From assembly GCA_000507305.1 (NCBI GenBank), contig DF239556.1, forward strand, positions 122,983-186,982: a stretch of DNA of 64,000 nucleotides. Reading direction: 5' to 3'. A program made the translations under genes and the position numbers. A model generated the notes under the pieces. It was not told the DNA's origin and made no database searches. It saw only the letters and a list, made by a program, of their open reading frames with translations. Position 1 is the first letter of the stretch; every line of letters starts with the position of its first letter. Below are positions 10,743 through 23,600 of this stretch, in pieces. This DNA is from Breviolum minutum Mf 1.05b.01. Lineage: Eukaryota; Sar; Dinophyceae; Suessiales; Symbiodiniaceae.

Positions 10743-13700
10743 ACCTGAAAAAGATAGTGAATGGCAAGTGGCCCTTCAGGATTGGGTACCAAACCAATTG
10801 GCCTCACCTTTGCAGAAAACCACCATGTTGGCTCAGGGGTAGAAGGCCAAGCTTGCCGATCATTGGCATCCTGACCATTGGAACTATTATGGAAAACAAT
10901 CCTTAAAGACTTAAATGGAAACATTTTTTCAGGGGGTTCCTGCCCATAAAAAATCCAAAAAACAAATCAAGTTACTATTAAAGGTGAGCTTCCACCCATT
11001 CCCGCAAAGATGTCGCTGCTTTCACAAGAAGCCAAGGATCCTGTTCCACTGCATCAGCTGTCTTCAAGAACCTGATGGCAGCAGCTGCTTGGCAGGATGG
11101 ACGGACACAGGGTACGACATTACTGTAGAATAGGCTTTAAATTATTACATTTCATTACTTTAAATATACTCTGTGGAACTTCAAAGGCTTATATTTTTTT
11201 GATTATCAAGGAACTCCTTCTTAGCTTTCTCCGAGAGCAAGTTCCTGGGTAACTGCTCCAGTGGTTCTGTCAGCCGCTTCTGGAAAGCAAGAGGGAGAAT
11301 AGTCGTAGGTGGCTGGGCGAGACTTTCACTGGATACAAACTGCTTGACCAACATGATGGCATCATTGTCATGATGAGTGTACACCTCATCCTAGGCTAAC
11401 ATTTGGGAGGAATAAATCAATAGTAATTAATAATGCAGGGTGTTCAATTATACAAAACAGTTTTGAAAGAATAAACACAAATAATCCAGTGTAGTTTTAA
11501 CCGAGCTTCAGAGATCTCAATCGGCTTCCATGAATCACCCGACTTGTCATCATACAGGGGAAGGTCCTCATCTCTAGCCAAGAACAAAACATGAAACAAA
11601 GCATAGGGGGGTAGGTCAAAACATGACAAAATAAATCCCCAAACATTTTGTGGATAAGCTCTGAAAAAAAAAACCTTCTTACAACTAAGAATCAGCTCGC
11701 CTCACAAACCGCCAACAATGGCAAACATCAGGCTCACCACCCCTTGCATTTGGCACAAGCCCCGAAACATTGACACCATATTGAGAATAAAATTTCTGCC
11801 AGTTGTGTGCCCCTTCAAATACCTCTGCCCGAAGCTCACGTTTGCGGGAAGGGATGATCTTGGCCTTGATAATCTCCACAAAGTCCTGAAAGGGCTGGTA
11901 ATGGCAAGGGATGGTAATTGCTATTGCGCTATCATTGGTTTTTGAATATTTTTGATTTGAAACAGGACTACAACAATTTTTATTTTCCATGACCTCACCT
12001 CTGGGCACTGTATGCAGTCAGAGTTGGTAAAGGCACTGGTGATGCAGGATAATCTTTGATCCACCGAGGCATGGGTGTGCCCCACTTGTCCATAAATGTG
12101 TGTCACGCTTTTGAACCTTGGATTCATACTAGCTGGCAGGGTTGCCTTGCTTGGATGGGAAAATGGATTCTAAACTCTTGGCAGATTTGTTTATGGTTTT
12201 ATGATGTTTTTTCAAAAAGGCATTAAACTTGCTTATCAGATCAAGAACCGTTGGGTGATCACAGCCGATGCTGATACTTTTGCCATGCACTGGTTCTTCC
12301 CCTCCCTGACGCAGTTGTCTGTCTGCCAGGCAGGGTTTAATAAAATTGATTTTTTTAACAGGCAGATTGGAACCATGGAGAAAATAATCTATAGTAAGGC
12401 CCAATCTCCCCACCAAAGCCTCGACTACTAGATGTTCAGGAAGTTCCATGCCACGATCACTCAGGATGTTGCTGGCGACATCCAAAGCCTTCATGAGACA
12501 GGTCGCCTCTGTCGAGCTATCCTTTGCGACATCTGGCTGCAGCACATAGTATAGTTCAACGACCTGAGATCACAAGGGCAGACAGAGATAGGAAGGAGAA
12601 CCTCCTTTTAGTTGTGCAGTTACTTTGAAAAAGTCTTTTTGGGCTAAGGAAACATTTTACTAAAGCTCAGAGGGTAAGGGTTGAGTCAAGAAAAATTGAA
12701 CTTTTGGGCCAAGAATCGCCCCAGACTATTACTGCTACCACATGGCACTGCGGCCTCCAGAGATTACTGAGGGATTTCGCATTGACAGTATTGCGAGGAT
12801 ACTTCGTCTTATTTTGGTCTAACCCATCCATATCAATCTTGAGTAAGCTGGCAGCACTGCCATCACCAGAGGTTGAAAGCTCGGATAGTGAATTCAGGCG
12901 AGATTGACACTGCCGGAACATTTGCACAGTGCGAATGTGCTCCGCTTGGGACTTCTCAATCTGAGCCCTTTCATCAGCTAGGTTTGCCCTCTTCACTCTG
13001 ACTTGGAACTTTGAGCAAATATCACACCTATTCACAAGTTGTTTGTCAACAAATATCCAATTTTCAAGTAACTAGCACCCTCAAATATTATATATTCACT
13101 TAAGGTGCTTGGGAAATAAATTCAAAAGGTGCCCCCCAAAAAAAAGACATAATACCCCCAACCTTGCATGTTGCGAGGGAGCTCGGAATTTTAGACATTG
13201 CTGCCAGTCACCACCATAAACACCAGCAAAGCATCGGCTCTTGGCCCTTTGATCTTCCGGGATGCTAGAACCATCACACCACATAAGGTAGAGCTCATAA
13301 AATGCTTCCATGGTGGTATGCTGCATATGTCGTGGGGACAAACCTGAGATTATCACATAGAAACAGGACAACCTCCCATACAGAATCATAAGGGCAGTCT
13401 TAAAACATACTAAAGGGATGACACAATATAGAACTTGCTGAAATTGCCTCTTAAAGACTCAAAATTTTGGATTTCCCATGTGCCAGAAGCTCCACAGATG
13501 CCACTGGGTTCACTCCCGCAAAGGAACCTGCCGTATGCACTGGGCCAGCTGCTTCTCCAAGAAGGCTTGCTGGAAGATGAGCATCAGTTGTACCTTTGGA
13601 GCAGTGACAGGCAGTGGGGCTCAAAAGGAACATTAAATTAGATCATTGTGCAACAGATTTAGGGGAGCCAAAAAAATCCTTAGATAATACAGGGGTCCAA

Positions 13701-15318
13701 GGTACATGGAAGGAACAACCCTGATGCACAAAGGGCTGCACCAGATACCTCCTCTACCGATTCCGTTTCTGCCAAGGGCTCTGCCTTAGTTTACTTGTGG
13801 GTAAGGTGTTGGTCCTTGCAATCTTGAACAAGTTTTCTTGGTCAAATCCCTAAAGTAACATTATTTCCTAACTCACCACCAAAAGATCAAAAGTCAGATG
13901 CAAAGGAAGTATTCAGTTAGGATGCCAAGTTCCAATAGCAGTAGCAAAAGAAGGCATCAACTGAGTGATGCTTGTCAGTCAAAGATCGGCCATTGTACTT
14001 TCGCATGTCGGTCGGGGTGGTATTCATTTCAATGCCCCCAATCAAGCGCTTGACCTTGCTTGCTTTAAAAACACACCCAAAAGAGTACAAGTGGAAATTC
14101 ACAGTTAATGTTTTATTATTGAGGTTTTTATCGTGGAAAAGTTTTATTGAAAAGATTGAAAAGCTGTTCAATTTAAAGATCCCAGAAGCCCGTTTCTCAT
14201 TGACACCCAGCAAGATAGAATACCCAGTCTCACACACTCGAAACCCCACCAAGGCATAGTCCAAGGTGCCCTACAGGGGAGAAAGTGGGCAAGCAGAGGG
14301 AAGAGGCCATTCAATGGAAAAACATTTTGAAGCTATTCATCCCAATAATTTCTTTGCAGTATCCAAAAACAATTGGTGATTCGTGGTGTCCAAACATGCT
14401 TTTGTTACTATAATACGCCTTGTCAGGCTGCGTGCTCAACTTACCCAAAAGCCCCACCAAATATTGATTTGCTTCCTGATGGGACATAGATGCAAGGTTG
14501 GAGCGCAGTACCTGAGCAAGTGGAGCTTTTCCAACTCCATAAATTTTGGGGATAACATGTTAAGCCGAGTTAGGAAACACACTAATCAAAAATATCAAAA
14601 TAATTACTGTAATGAGCCCAAACTCTTCCATTTCCTTCACCCGGAGTGGGTCCTGGCAAAAGTAGCGGACGCACTGAGCCTTGCAGCACTTCATGGCCTT
14701 GCCAGTCTCATCAGGAGGTGTCCTTGGATACATTTGGATAAGACACCAACCAAGTGTTCCAGATATGTGTTATATAGATATATATTTTTAATATGTAGAT
14801 ATATCTGATATCTATATAAATATAAATACATATATATATATATATATTTATATATATAAATTATATGGAGATATCATAGTGGGATAAATCCAGACAGCTA
14901 GTGCATTAAAATATATGCTGACTAAACAGTAGCCCCAAAAAGTAGCCTGAGATGAGGCACTTAAGGTCAGGCAAACGCATAGGCTTTCGAGAAGGGGTAG
15001 CTAGAGGGCGTGTGGCATGCATCACCATGGCACCCTTTTGCATGACAATGTCTGGCCCCACATCCTCTGGGGGAAGCTCCATGGCCAGCAGATCACAAGT
15101 GAACCGAAGACGTGCTGATAAAGCCAGTAGTGGCAGCATCCCATAAATTTCCAGGTTAATCTGAGGGATCTACCAAACAATCTACCCAACTTAGGACTAC
15201 CATCAAACATCATCAAACCATCAAACACTTGGAGGGATATTTTGTCCAAACCTTTTGGAGCAGCAACTTGGATCCCACACCAGGATCAGTCAACCACCGC
15301 CTTGGAAGAATGCAATGT
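9990..15318 (-). CDS. DUF7869-like (transposase/integrase-like) protein with basic Gly/Arg-rich C-terminus
   Basis: Minus-strand exons, high to low (ends approximate): 15318-15254, 15163-14947, 14725-14608, 14555-14345, 14272-14184, 14054-13926, 13794-13742, 13619-13515, 13350-13163, 13030-12705, 12565-12433, 12322-12249, 12110-12000, 11890-11700, 11587-11505, 11384-11185, 11120-10985, 10945-10820, 10742-9990. Family-defining motifs fall in the right order: a CDIC pair followed by a charged helix, DMDGLDQNKTKYPRN, RPQCHVVAVIVWG, TDNCVREGKNQ (exon 12322-12249), and GQVGHTHASVDQRLSCI. This D...DN...GHTH..xDQ series is the signature I know from the DUF7869/RNase-H-like proteins expanded in dinoflagellates. 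The last exon encodes a long basic tail with KKRGRKRK, KAKGKTAAKPKATPR and RG repeats, suggesting nucleic-acid binding, and ends at the stop near 9990. Several junctions use GC donors (14947, 13926). The 5' end above 15.3 kb is not resolved. The nuclease-like role is inferred from the motifs only. Confidence 0.7.
12249..12322 (-). CDS. Diagnostic exon of the DUF7869-like gene (DNCVREGKNQ)
   Basis: This 74-base exon is easy to miss because a longer open frame (12129-12545, another phase) overlaps it. In the phase TDNCVREGKNQCMAK it supplies the DNxxREGKNQ motif expected between the LPEHLVVE segment and the GHTH segment. The acceptor is ..GGCAG|ACAG and the donor is ..CAACG|GTTC (GT). Confidence 0.7.
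14758..14876. repeat. AT/TA-rich low-complexity array in an intron
   Basis: About 120 bp made almost only of A and T, with runs of TATATA and the motif GATATC repeated. It lies between the exons at 14608-14725 and 14947-15163 of the DUF7869-like gene. Confidence 0.85.
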
Positions 15319-17836
15319 TGGAAAAGATTACACAACAAGGGAGTGGGCCACAATTAGTGGACCATGCAAATAACATTCTGATGGTTGATTGCCATAATAA
15401 CTGATAGACAAATGCCACAGGCTAATTCTTTGAACTAAGAGTGCCACATGGACAAAGAGACACATGTCAAGACTGGCTTCTAGATTGTCAAGGTTTCAGA
15501 CCCAATTCAGATTCAACGGGTTGAGGTTTTCTTTTAATAGGGACAGCACCTTCAAAATGCTAGAGCAGCATGAAAGCCCAATTTGGAAGTGGATTTTCAT
15601 TTGGAACTATCAAGACTAGATTAGCATGCACACATGTGCATGAGACCCATCATCCTTCCCACTATTTGCTGGCCAGGTGCATTTCTTCATCATCAACTTC
15701 TTGTGGCCACCAGTGGCCGCCGAGCCAACCCCACCCCTTTTCGGCCAGCCCAGACCCCCCAAAACCCACGGCCACCCAAAAACAGCCAGCCATCTAGCAA
15801 CCCATGGTCACCAGGGAAGATAGTGGGACATCATCAGGGTATAGTATATAACTTTCAATTTCAACGCTTAGGGGAATACCACCACATCAAATCAGTTTCA
15901 AGGCCTCCTTTAAATTTCCTGGATGCTACAATGCATCTAGACTCTATGGCTTCAAGAGTCTACCCAGCAAAAATATAAAAGACAAGGTGTGAAGACAAAA
16001 CACTAAATGAACTTTCACGGGGCCATGTCATTATGACACCCTATTATCAGCCCTTTGATTTCATTTTTGAACTATGCACTGTAATGTAATGCAAACAAAC
16101 AAGCCTGCACAAACTATATTTTGAGGACCAGATCATGGCTCATAATAGCTCCTTGTTGGCCATACTTGTGATAGTTTCTTCTATTTAGGATGATGGATTC
16201 TATGAAACAATCTTTGATCAAAAAATTGTAGCAGTGGAACTTTGGATTCCTGCAATGCATCATCCTCTCAGTGGCCCAATAAAGCTGTATTAAATTTCAC
16301 AACCAGCAAAAAATTAGTGGCTACCCACAAGGACCCCAACCAGTTTTGGGTGTGGAAACTAGCACCAGGGACCATAATAATATGAAAAAACGATAAAAGG
16401 AGGTGTCCATCAATATTCTTGTTTGCTTTACCTACCACAAGGATTTGACCCCAATTACAGTAATTCTCTGTAGGCATAGTACCTAGAGTCCTACCAGAGA
16501 TTGTTTGATTGCACACTCACACACGATCCATGATGATGCCAGAAACTACCACCGATATCTCAATACAAATTTCCGGTTTAGAAGAAGCACACTAACCTCA
16601 CAACCTTCTTGCAATCCGATGTTGGGGTTTATTTCACAACTAACCCTCAATGTCAAACACACCACATGTACTGGACACCACAAACAGGGTACCACCTGTT
16701 TTTAGCAGGGTTGTTGAATACCAACTGTTATGGAGCAGCCCCCTTTTGGCAGTTTTGCAACTTTGACTGTATGAAAATATGTAAATATTCTAAAAATATG
16801 TTTCTCAGTGCTTGTGGCACAATGACTTCTTGATTGCGAATTCTGTTGGGCTCCACTCAGTTTGGGAATGGTTAAAGATATCCAATTTCAAAATAATTGG
16901 TGGTGTTTTGGTCCCATGTGAGGGTACTTCTTTTTGGGTGCTTCTTTTTGGGCATTTGACTGAAATCATAACAGGGGGCATAGTCTGAATCATCCCCAAG
17001 CCGCTCCCACAGTCACTCCCACCCAACCCTTCCAAACCTCACCCCAACCCAGCACGAACCCAGAACCCTGTGAGGGGTTGGCAGGTATTGGGCTGGAAAA
17101 CAATCCCAAGGTTTAGTAAAATGATCTTACTAGCCTTCATTGGAAAAACATAGAAAAGTCAAGGCCCCAAATCAGGTCCCATAATCAAACGCAATTAACC
17201 CCAAATCAAATGCCATCCATTCTAGGTTCATTTCACCAATTTACGGGACTGAATGTAAATCAGAAAAAAAATCAAGTCATGTCATGCAGGTAAAATATTT
17301 GGAATGTTCACCCTTGGGAAAAATGATCCAATCTGAACATATTTTTCAAATGGGGTTTTCAGGAAACCACCAACTATAGTAAACCATATTATGCCCATAG
17401 GATCCATGGGACTGGTATATTTACCCACATGGATCGCATACATTTATGGTAAATTAGTAGGTATGGGCCTTCGATTCCCATGGATCACGTCGTACCATGG
17501 TGGCTAGGTGAATGGTTGGCAGAGCTTTGGATTTAGTCCCTTGGGCTAAAAACATCAGCGCTCACGCCGAAACCTGCCCCGAGCCTCAATCCAGTTCCAA
17601 ATGGAGTAAACTAACCCCTATAAATGGCCGATGATAAAGGGGTAACTGAGGTTGTGGGGCCCCTATAAATGGCATTATAAATGGATAACTGGGGTTATAA
17701 CCCCTCATAAATGGCTTATAAACGACCCCAAATTCAATCCTATATGCTCCAGCTGGTATAGCTATTTTTCACTACATATATCCCATATGGCTCCATGTGA
17801 CTGGAATATTTGCAGATCCATGAATGGCTTAAATGT

Positions 17837-17946
17837 ATCCCTGATCTTCCAGTTCCCTATATATCTGGAACCAACCTCCCAGTTGCCAATATATCAGGTA
17901 ACTAGACCCCATGGTTCCAAATATATAGGGAACTGGAAGATGAGGG
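17837..17946. repeat. Long hairpin with arms ATCTTCCAGTTCCCTATATAT / its complement
   Basis: The left arm (about 17843-17873, CTTCCAGTTCCCTATATAT then TGGAACCA) pairs with the right arm (about 17912-17943, TGGTTCC then ATATATAGGGAACTGGAAG). The arms are about 30 bp with few mismatches and a loop of about 40 bp. I saw no second copy in the window. Confidence 0.75.
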
Positions 17947-18976
17947 TATGGTAAATATGCACAGGTAAATTATTCCTTCCGTCCCATTCAGCGCATCTGG
18001 CCTGGGGAAACGAAGAGCTTTCGTTGTTGTTTGGTTCAGACATCGCTCACCCCTGGTTGTTTAATTACAGTATCCATACCATCCATTATTTACCTACATG
18101 TCATGTTTGGTTTTTATGGTAAAAAAATATTCCATACATGTAGCATCTGGGTTATAATCGTATAATCTTCGTATAATTGGGTAGTATATATTCCCTTATA
18201 TGCCCTAAACCACCAGAGATTTTTTCATTGGCCAATTGGCGTTCGAACCAAAGAACTATGAAACCCAGCTGAACACAAAAAGGATAATAATCTTCCCTAG
18301 TTGCGGCGAAGATGGAATAGCAGGCTTCTACTCCAGAAAAATATCACAATGGCATGATGTAATGATGTATGGCAAAATGGATGAATGAAATAAATACAGT
18401 AGTTTTAAAGATATATTTCCCAAAACAAACTCCATATATGAACATCTGGTGGCACAATTTTGCCGGTGGAAAGTAAGGCTGTGTTTGTTTTTCACGGCTC
18501 ATGTATGTTGATGAATGACTGGATGTGATGTTGGTACAAAAAGGTGAATCCGCAGCCATGATTGAAGGCTCACTCATTTGATCATATTGACAGCAGCAAC
18601 AATTGAGTGGGTGTGAGTTTCAAAGTTTTTTTTTGCGAACGCTTTTAGCGATTACATCCCCTGAAAACTGCTGCTTCACCTGAAAACACCCCCGGCAATA
18701 TCGGAGAAAGATCGAGCCAAAGTCAAACAATTTGTGGGTTCCATGTTAGGCATTATTTTTTTTCCAGAACAACATGCCGATCTGAATGGCGATGTGGTTA
18801 GAACGCCGCAGGTTGGGTGTATGGGTTGAGTTCTTGATGATGGAATTTATCACAGAAAACCAAGACGCATCTGAATGATACATGATACATCATCTCCCGG
18901 GTTGACCGTTTTGCGGGGGCTAGCATTGCAATGTTGAAAGACCACAATAGGTGCCAAACAAAAACAACCAAGTTTA

Positions 18977-19080
18977 CTAGGTGGTGGTTTCAAATATGTT
19001 TTATTTTCACCCCGAAAATTGGGGAAGATTCCCATTTTGACTCATATTGTTCAAATGGGTTGGTTCAACCACCAACTAGT
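18977..19080. mobile_element. Family A inverted-repeat element (GGTGGTTTC type)
   Basis: It starts CTAGGTGGTGGTTTCAAA and ends GGTTCAACCACCAACTAG, so imperfect terminal inverted repeats of about 15 bp are flanked by CTAG. The interior motif GGGGAAGATTCCC followed by TTTGAC is shared by the other copies. It lies in the spacer about 900 bp upstream of the fusion-enzyme gene. Confidence 0.8.
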
Positions 19081-19669
19081 TTACTTAGACCCTCCGTTTG
19101 GGTGTGTCCAAATTTTAGCCCCCCAGTGGTCTGGTTTTTTGGGGCTGACATTTCAGAATGTTGAGAGGCTTCAGATAATTGCGAAGTCAAGGATACTTGA
19201 GATTGATGTGCTTCAAAGACTCATTTCTTAAAAAAAGGTCCAGGGCACCCTTCCAGTTGAGTTTGAATAGTTTCAGAATCCATCTGAGCAATGAACAAAA
19301 ACCTTGGTTGTTTAGGGTATTATACTACCCAATCATATGGGGATTATGATACAAGACAATATGAGGATTCCTATAAACCAATCAGTATATTGGAATGTCA
19401 TAAGGGTTTTGAACGCTCATCATGTTGATCAACATTTTCACGTCTGACTTGAGCACGTTTCTCGCCGGTTTCCGCAGTCGTCCTTTCAGCATATCCTGGC
19501 ATAGATGGAAACACATGGAAATCCCGCCAAAAATTCAAGAACTTTCAATGAAGGATTTCAAGCTCTGCCAGTGGTAGGCAATACCCAAAAGAACAATAAT
19601 AAAGATGTCTTTATTGTACTACCCTGGAAGTCCAAGACCATGACAAAGAATGAGTTCTTGGATGAACCA

Positions 19670-19758
19670 TATCTCTACGACTAGGTAAGCTTGTCAGATT
19701 TACATATATATATAGGTATGTATATATATATATATATTTGTATATATACAGTTGTTTT
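19670..19758. repeat. TA microsatellite
   Basis: Alternating TATATA interrupted by GG and TTTG, about 200 bp upstream of the PhyH start codon. A minus-strand open frame rich in Tyr/Ile across it is a by-product of the repeat. Confidence 0.8.
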
Positions 19759-19930
19759 TGAACAGATCTTCTAGTTTGGAATCTTTCAGCCAGACATTTT
19801 TTGACCATTGTACCTATTGCATCTTATTGCAAGCAAAAAACAACAAGTCCGAGACCAACCAAAAAAAACAAATGAATTTCTGAAGTCACATTAAATGGTA
19901 AATGGTGTACATGATCAACAATTTTAACAC

Positions 19931-19968
19931 CTCCAAGTTTCCGTCTTTCTCTTTACACAGTCCCAGCC
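19931..19968 (+). promoter_or_regulatory. Candidate spliced-leader (trans-splice) acceptor upstream of the fusion-enzyme ATG
   Basis: A pyrimidine-rich tract (TTTCCGTCTTTCTCTTTACACAG) ends in AG at 19959-19960, eight bases before the ATG at 19969. Dinoflagellate nuclear mRNAs are known to receive a spliced leader at such AG acceptors. That this one is used is inference from position and composition. Confidence 0.45.
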
Positions 19969-20663
19969 ATGTCAATGCCATCCGCGATTTGGCCGCGACG
20001 TTTGACCAGACATCGCGGCGCCGTGAACTGTCTGATTTCCAGATATCAAACTTTCGCAACGCAAAGTGCGCGGCGGACTCGTGACCCATGGATAGTTGAA
20101 GCTACTGAAGCGAATCATCAAGATTTAGCTGCAGAAAGTATCTGCAAACATGGCTTTGTGATATTGAAAGATCTTTTTGATGCTGATGAATTGAAGAAGT
20201 TGACTTCACCTGCTTCTCTGAAAACGGAAGAAGTTATGAAGATGTTGAAGATGAAGAACATCACCTTGGGAATTGGTAGTCGTGCAGGATTTCGTGAAGT
20301 ATGTTTGAGATCACCTGGAAGATATGATGTGCCATGTAACTTTGATGAATTTCCATCAGAACTTCTGGAAAGAATTGAGACAATTGCATCTCAAGTGCTG
20401 GTCACAGATGCGGCTCCACCTTCCACCGGTGCGCCAACGCTCGGCCGAGCCTTTGCCGGGTTGGTTCGAGCTTCTCCAAAATCTGAGGCACAAATTTGGC
20501 ATGCTGATTCTCCACATTCAACTGCTCAACATACATCTCCTCATTTATTGAATGTCTTGGTACCTTCAGTTACAGTAACTGAAGAGATGGGTCCTACCGA
20601 ATTGGTTCCTGGCTCACATCTCTTAACAAATCATTTAAGAAAAGATGCAGAATTTGGTACTGA
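19969..20663 (+). CDS. Exon 1 of the fusion gene: PhyH-like domain, N-terminal part
   Basis: Starts MSMPSAIWPRRLTRHRG, with many Arg and no acidic residue in the first 38, fitting mitochondrial import. It then has CKHGFVILKDLFDADEL, typical of the PhyH fold start. The Fe(II) ligands His178 and Asp180 lie in IWHADSPHST. VPGSHLL near the end is the usual PGSH turn. The exon ends at GGTACTGA, and the intron begins GATTCTTGG. The 6-mer GATTCT is repeated at the start of exon 2. Confidence 0.8.
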
Positions 20664-23600
20664 GATTCTTGGATTCTTTTTTCAAGCCCTATAGACATCC
20701 AAATATTACCTACTGAGGTTTGGTGTTTGGACGATGTTTTAGGTACATTTTTGGGGGATCCAAATACCGAACCTCAGCAGGTGTTTGGATGTGTAGGGAA
20801 GGTGAGTTTTTACTTTGTACCAGAGTAAATCCCTATCAAACCACTATTTGGGAGACGATTTTTGGAGACCACATTTTCCAGCCTCATCCTTTCCAGTCGC
20901 AAATCTATAAGGATTCTATATCAAGCTGATGGCAATTCTCCAGAAAAGATTGGATCCACTGAAACACCTGTGGCTGCTACTATGGATGCTGGTTCAGTAC
21001 TCATTTTTGATGATCGAATTCTCCATCGTGGAGGTCACAATCGTGCCTTTTGCGATCGAGATGTGGCATTTTTTAGTTACCGCAACTTGGAGTTGTTATA
21101 GCTTTTTACAGGGATCGTTACACTACCTGTTTGGGGGATTAACAATGCAAATGTATGGTAAATTTGATGGATTTCCCCTTAATAGTGCATTGTTTGGGTT
21201 GGTAATATAATGATCCCTGTTTTACCTACCATAGGACCATAGGAACCCATGTTTCCTTCATTTCTTAGGGCCCTATAACGCAGATGTCTAGGCCTCAAAA
21301 AAAGCCTTCATTTTTCCCATGGTTTTTGTTTGGGGTCCAAAGGTAACGTGGTCATTTCAATATCTTCCAGCGGAATCCACTGAATGTCCATCACCCTAGA
21401 CATCCAGTCGTACCTTGTGAGGATCGATGTTCCCCCCAAACATCTCCTGAGAGAAGTCTTTTAAGGGTTTGAAACACCCCATTCACCAGGTATGACTGGA
21501 GGACTTTGTGATGTCTAGTTTTTTTTTTGCAAAAAGGTATTTCTTTCCAACCACAGGGTGTGAGTTTCAAAGGTTCATGTTTACTTATTATTCTGGGGAG
21601 TTTGATATAAAACATCAACCTTTCAAAAACTTAAAAAAACACTGGTGTTTTTGTCCGACCTGTTTTTTTGTGATGTTTGACCGTCGAACATTATAGCAAA
21701 TGCCCAACCCCCCCCCCAAAAAAAAAACAAATCATGACTGGTCAACCCACCCCCTTAACGTCATAACAAGGCGTTTGTTGGAGCCGGCCTTACTAACTGC
21801 AAAACCAATGGGTTTTCACAAGCCCCCCTTTTTACGGCCTTTGCTATTTCTGCTGGGGGGGGTGACATATACGTTCACGATCGTAGGTAGGTTGACGGTT
21901 GACGCACTCGTCATTCAAAAACCAGCGACTTGAGCCATGAAAAAGACCCATGATAATGGTATAAGGGATTATACTACCCAATTATATAGGAAATATATAT
22001 AAATCATTATGAGGATCCAGATCCCTATTAACCAACCTAGGATTTCATGGAATGTCACGTGTTTGGGTTTTGAACACTGCTCGAGGCAAAGAGGAGTTCT
22101 TCCCCTCCACACATTACGAATCGGTTCGAAGCCTCAAAACCTATGACCATCGCAAGATGGCTGACGTGGTGCGTTCGGAATTTCCTGGTTTGCGTACGAA
22201 GATGGGTGAAGGAATTCCAATTTTGGCAGATGGAGCTTCTGGTTCTCAAGTGCATGAGATACTTGGGGATTGATTTATTTTTTTTATTTTGTTTTGAATT
22301 TGTTTTTTTGGGGTTTGGTGATGGGAATCGCAAGTGATTTGTTTAAATGTATTTGTCTTATATGTATACTTGTTGTCATGCTTCATCCTTGCCATAAGGG
22401 AAACAGGATGTTATGATCCGCTATATATATTCGTAGACACTCTGTATACTGTAGTTGTATTTCCGGATTGCATTCCTGCCAGTGGATGTGAGTTTACTGG
22501 AGGGTACTTTCTCTTTAATCTTCACCTGGAACCTGCTGGCCATCCATGGAAGTAAATGGTTGGCTATCAATCGGATGCTTCAAGATCTCTACATCCCTAA
22601 GAATCCTGACCCCTCAAAAATGGCTATTTTGAGGACCCGGACCCCTGCTATTCAGGTTCAAACCCTTTCATTGGAGGGTCCAAGGATTCTTAGGGATAGG
22701 AAATGGTTGCTTAACCAAACATCCTTGAAATAATTGGTTGTTTGGAGTTCGAGGCAAATCTTCTTCACAAATCTTCAGCATCAATAATAATCTCAACTGG
22801 AGATCTATTTTCCCCCAACTAATCGAAGAAAACTCCAAGATACCCCTGAAACATAAACAAAATCAACATTTCCCCCAAAATCAACCCCCACCAGGTGATT
22901 CAATTCGTGACCAAACTTATCTCCTATAGTTGAGATCACCAACAATCCTTTAAAAGGTCACGTTTTCACCATCCCAAAAAGATCACCAGCAGATTTGACA
23001 CTGACCTCGCTGAGAAAAGAGGTATTTTTTCCTATGAAAAAAGCAACTTGGACGAAAGGATGTTCGTTCCGAACGCTTCTTAAGGGTCGATTGGTTTCAT
23101 CCTTTTCGAGGATGGTTAAAAGTCAACGCATAGTACACCACCAATTGATGCTAAAAGATGGTGATAGATGGGTAAACCCCATACTATTTCTATGGGGGTT
23201 ACTGCCAGGGGTCTTGAATGGAATTTCACATGTTGCACCCTAAAAATCACCAAACAATTGAAACTGATGCATTCATCAGAATCACCTCCCTTCATGACTT
23301 AGGGTTCAACACGTTACCCTTCCTCCCATAATCATGGTTCAGTGGAAAATGGGTGTATCTCCAATATGATCGTTTCCTTTCATTTAGAGTGATTTTCCAC
23401 TGAATCATGATTATTGGAGAAAGGGTAACTTTTCCAGGGAATTTTCTCCCAACCAAACCTTATGGGTCCGTTTAGGAGCGTCTTGACTGCCATGATGGAT
23501 CAATTGCGCTTCGGCACGGCCAACATCGGTGGCCATTACGACTCCAGTCGGCAAGCAGAGCAGGCGGTGACTTCTGCACGACACAACATGGCACAGTTCT

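Larger units (their letters stand above)
15320..19950. other. Gene-poor spacer between the minus-strand block and the plus-strand genes
   Basis: No exon is convincing. An open frame of 43 codons on the minus strand at about 15.79-15.66 kb (MAGCFWVAVGFGG..., Gly/Trp-rich) could be an upstream exon of the DUF7869-like gene but has no supporting motif. The boundary between two sequence styles falls here. Below about 17 kb there are essentially no dispersed palindromic elements. From 17.4 kb onward they are continuous: GGATCC-type palindrome at 17398-17500, ATTTATAGGGG-type at about 17595-17725, a hairpin at 17837-17946, a GGTGGTTTC-type element at 18977-19080 and a GGTTGTTTAGGG-type element at about 19285-19415. 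Confidence 0.5.

Noticed and set aside
10259-10842. Several plus-strand ORFs over the last exon of the DUF7869-like gene
   Set aside because: They are shadows of a GC-rich, low-complexity minus-strand exon with clear motifs.
12129-12545. Single 138-codon minus ORF read straight through
   Set aside because: Only its first part (to LPEHLVVE) fits the family; the DNCVREGKNQ motif is in another phase, so the ORF spans an intron and is partly non-coding.
22052-22156. Start Met at 22052 (MSRVWVLNTA) for the aminotransferase
   Set aside because: The first codons lie in a dispersed family D element; only sequence from 22086 on is gene-like.
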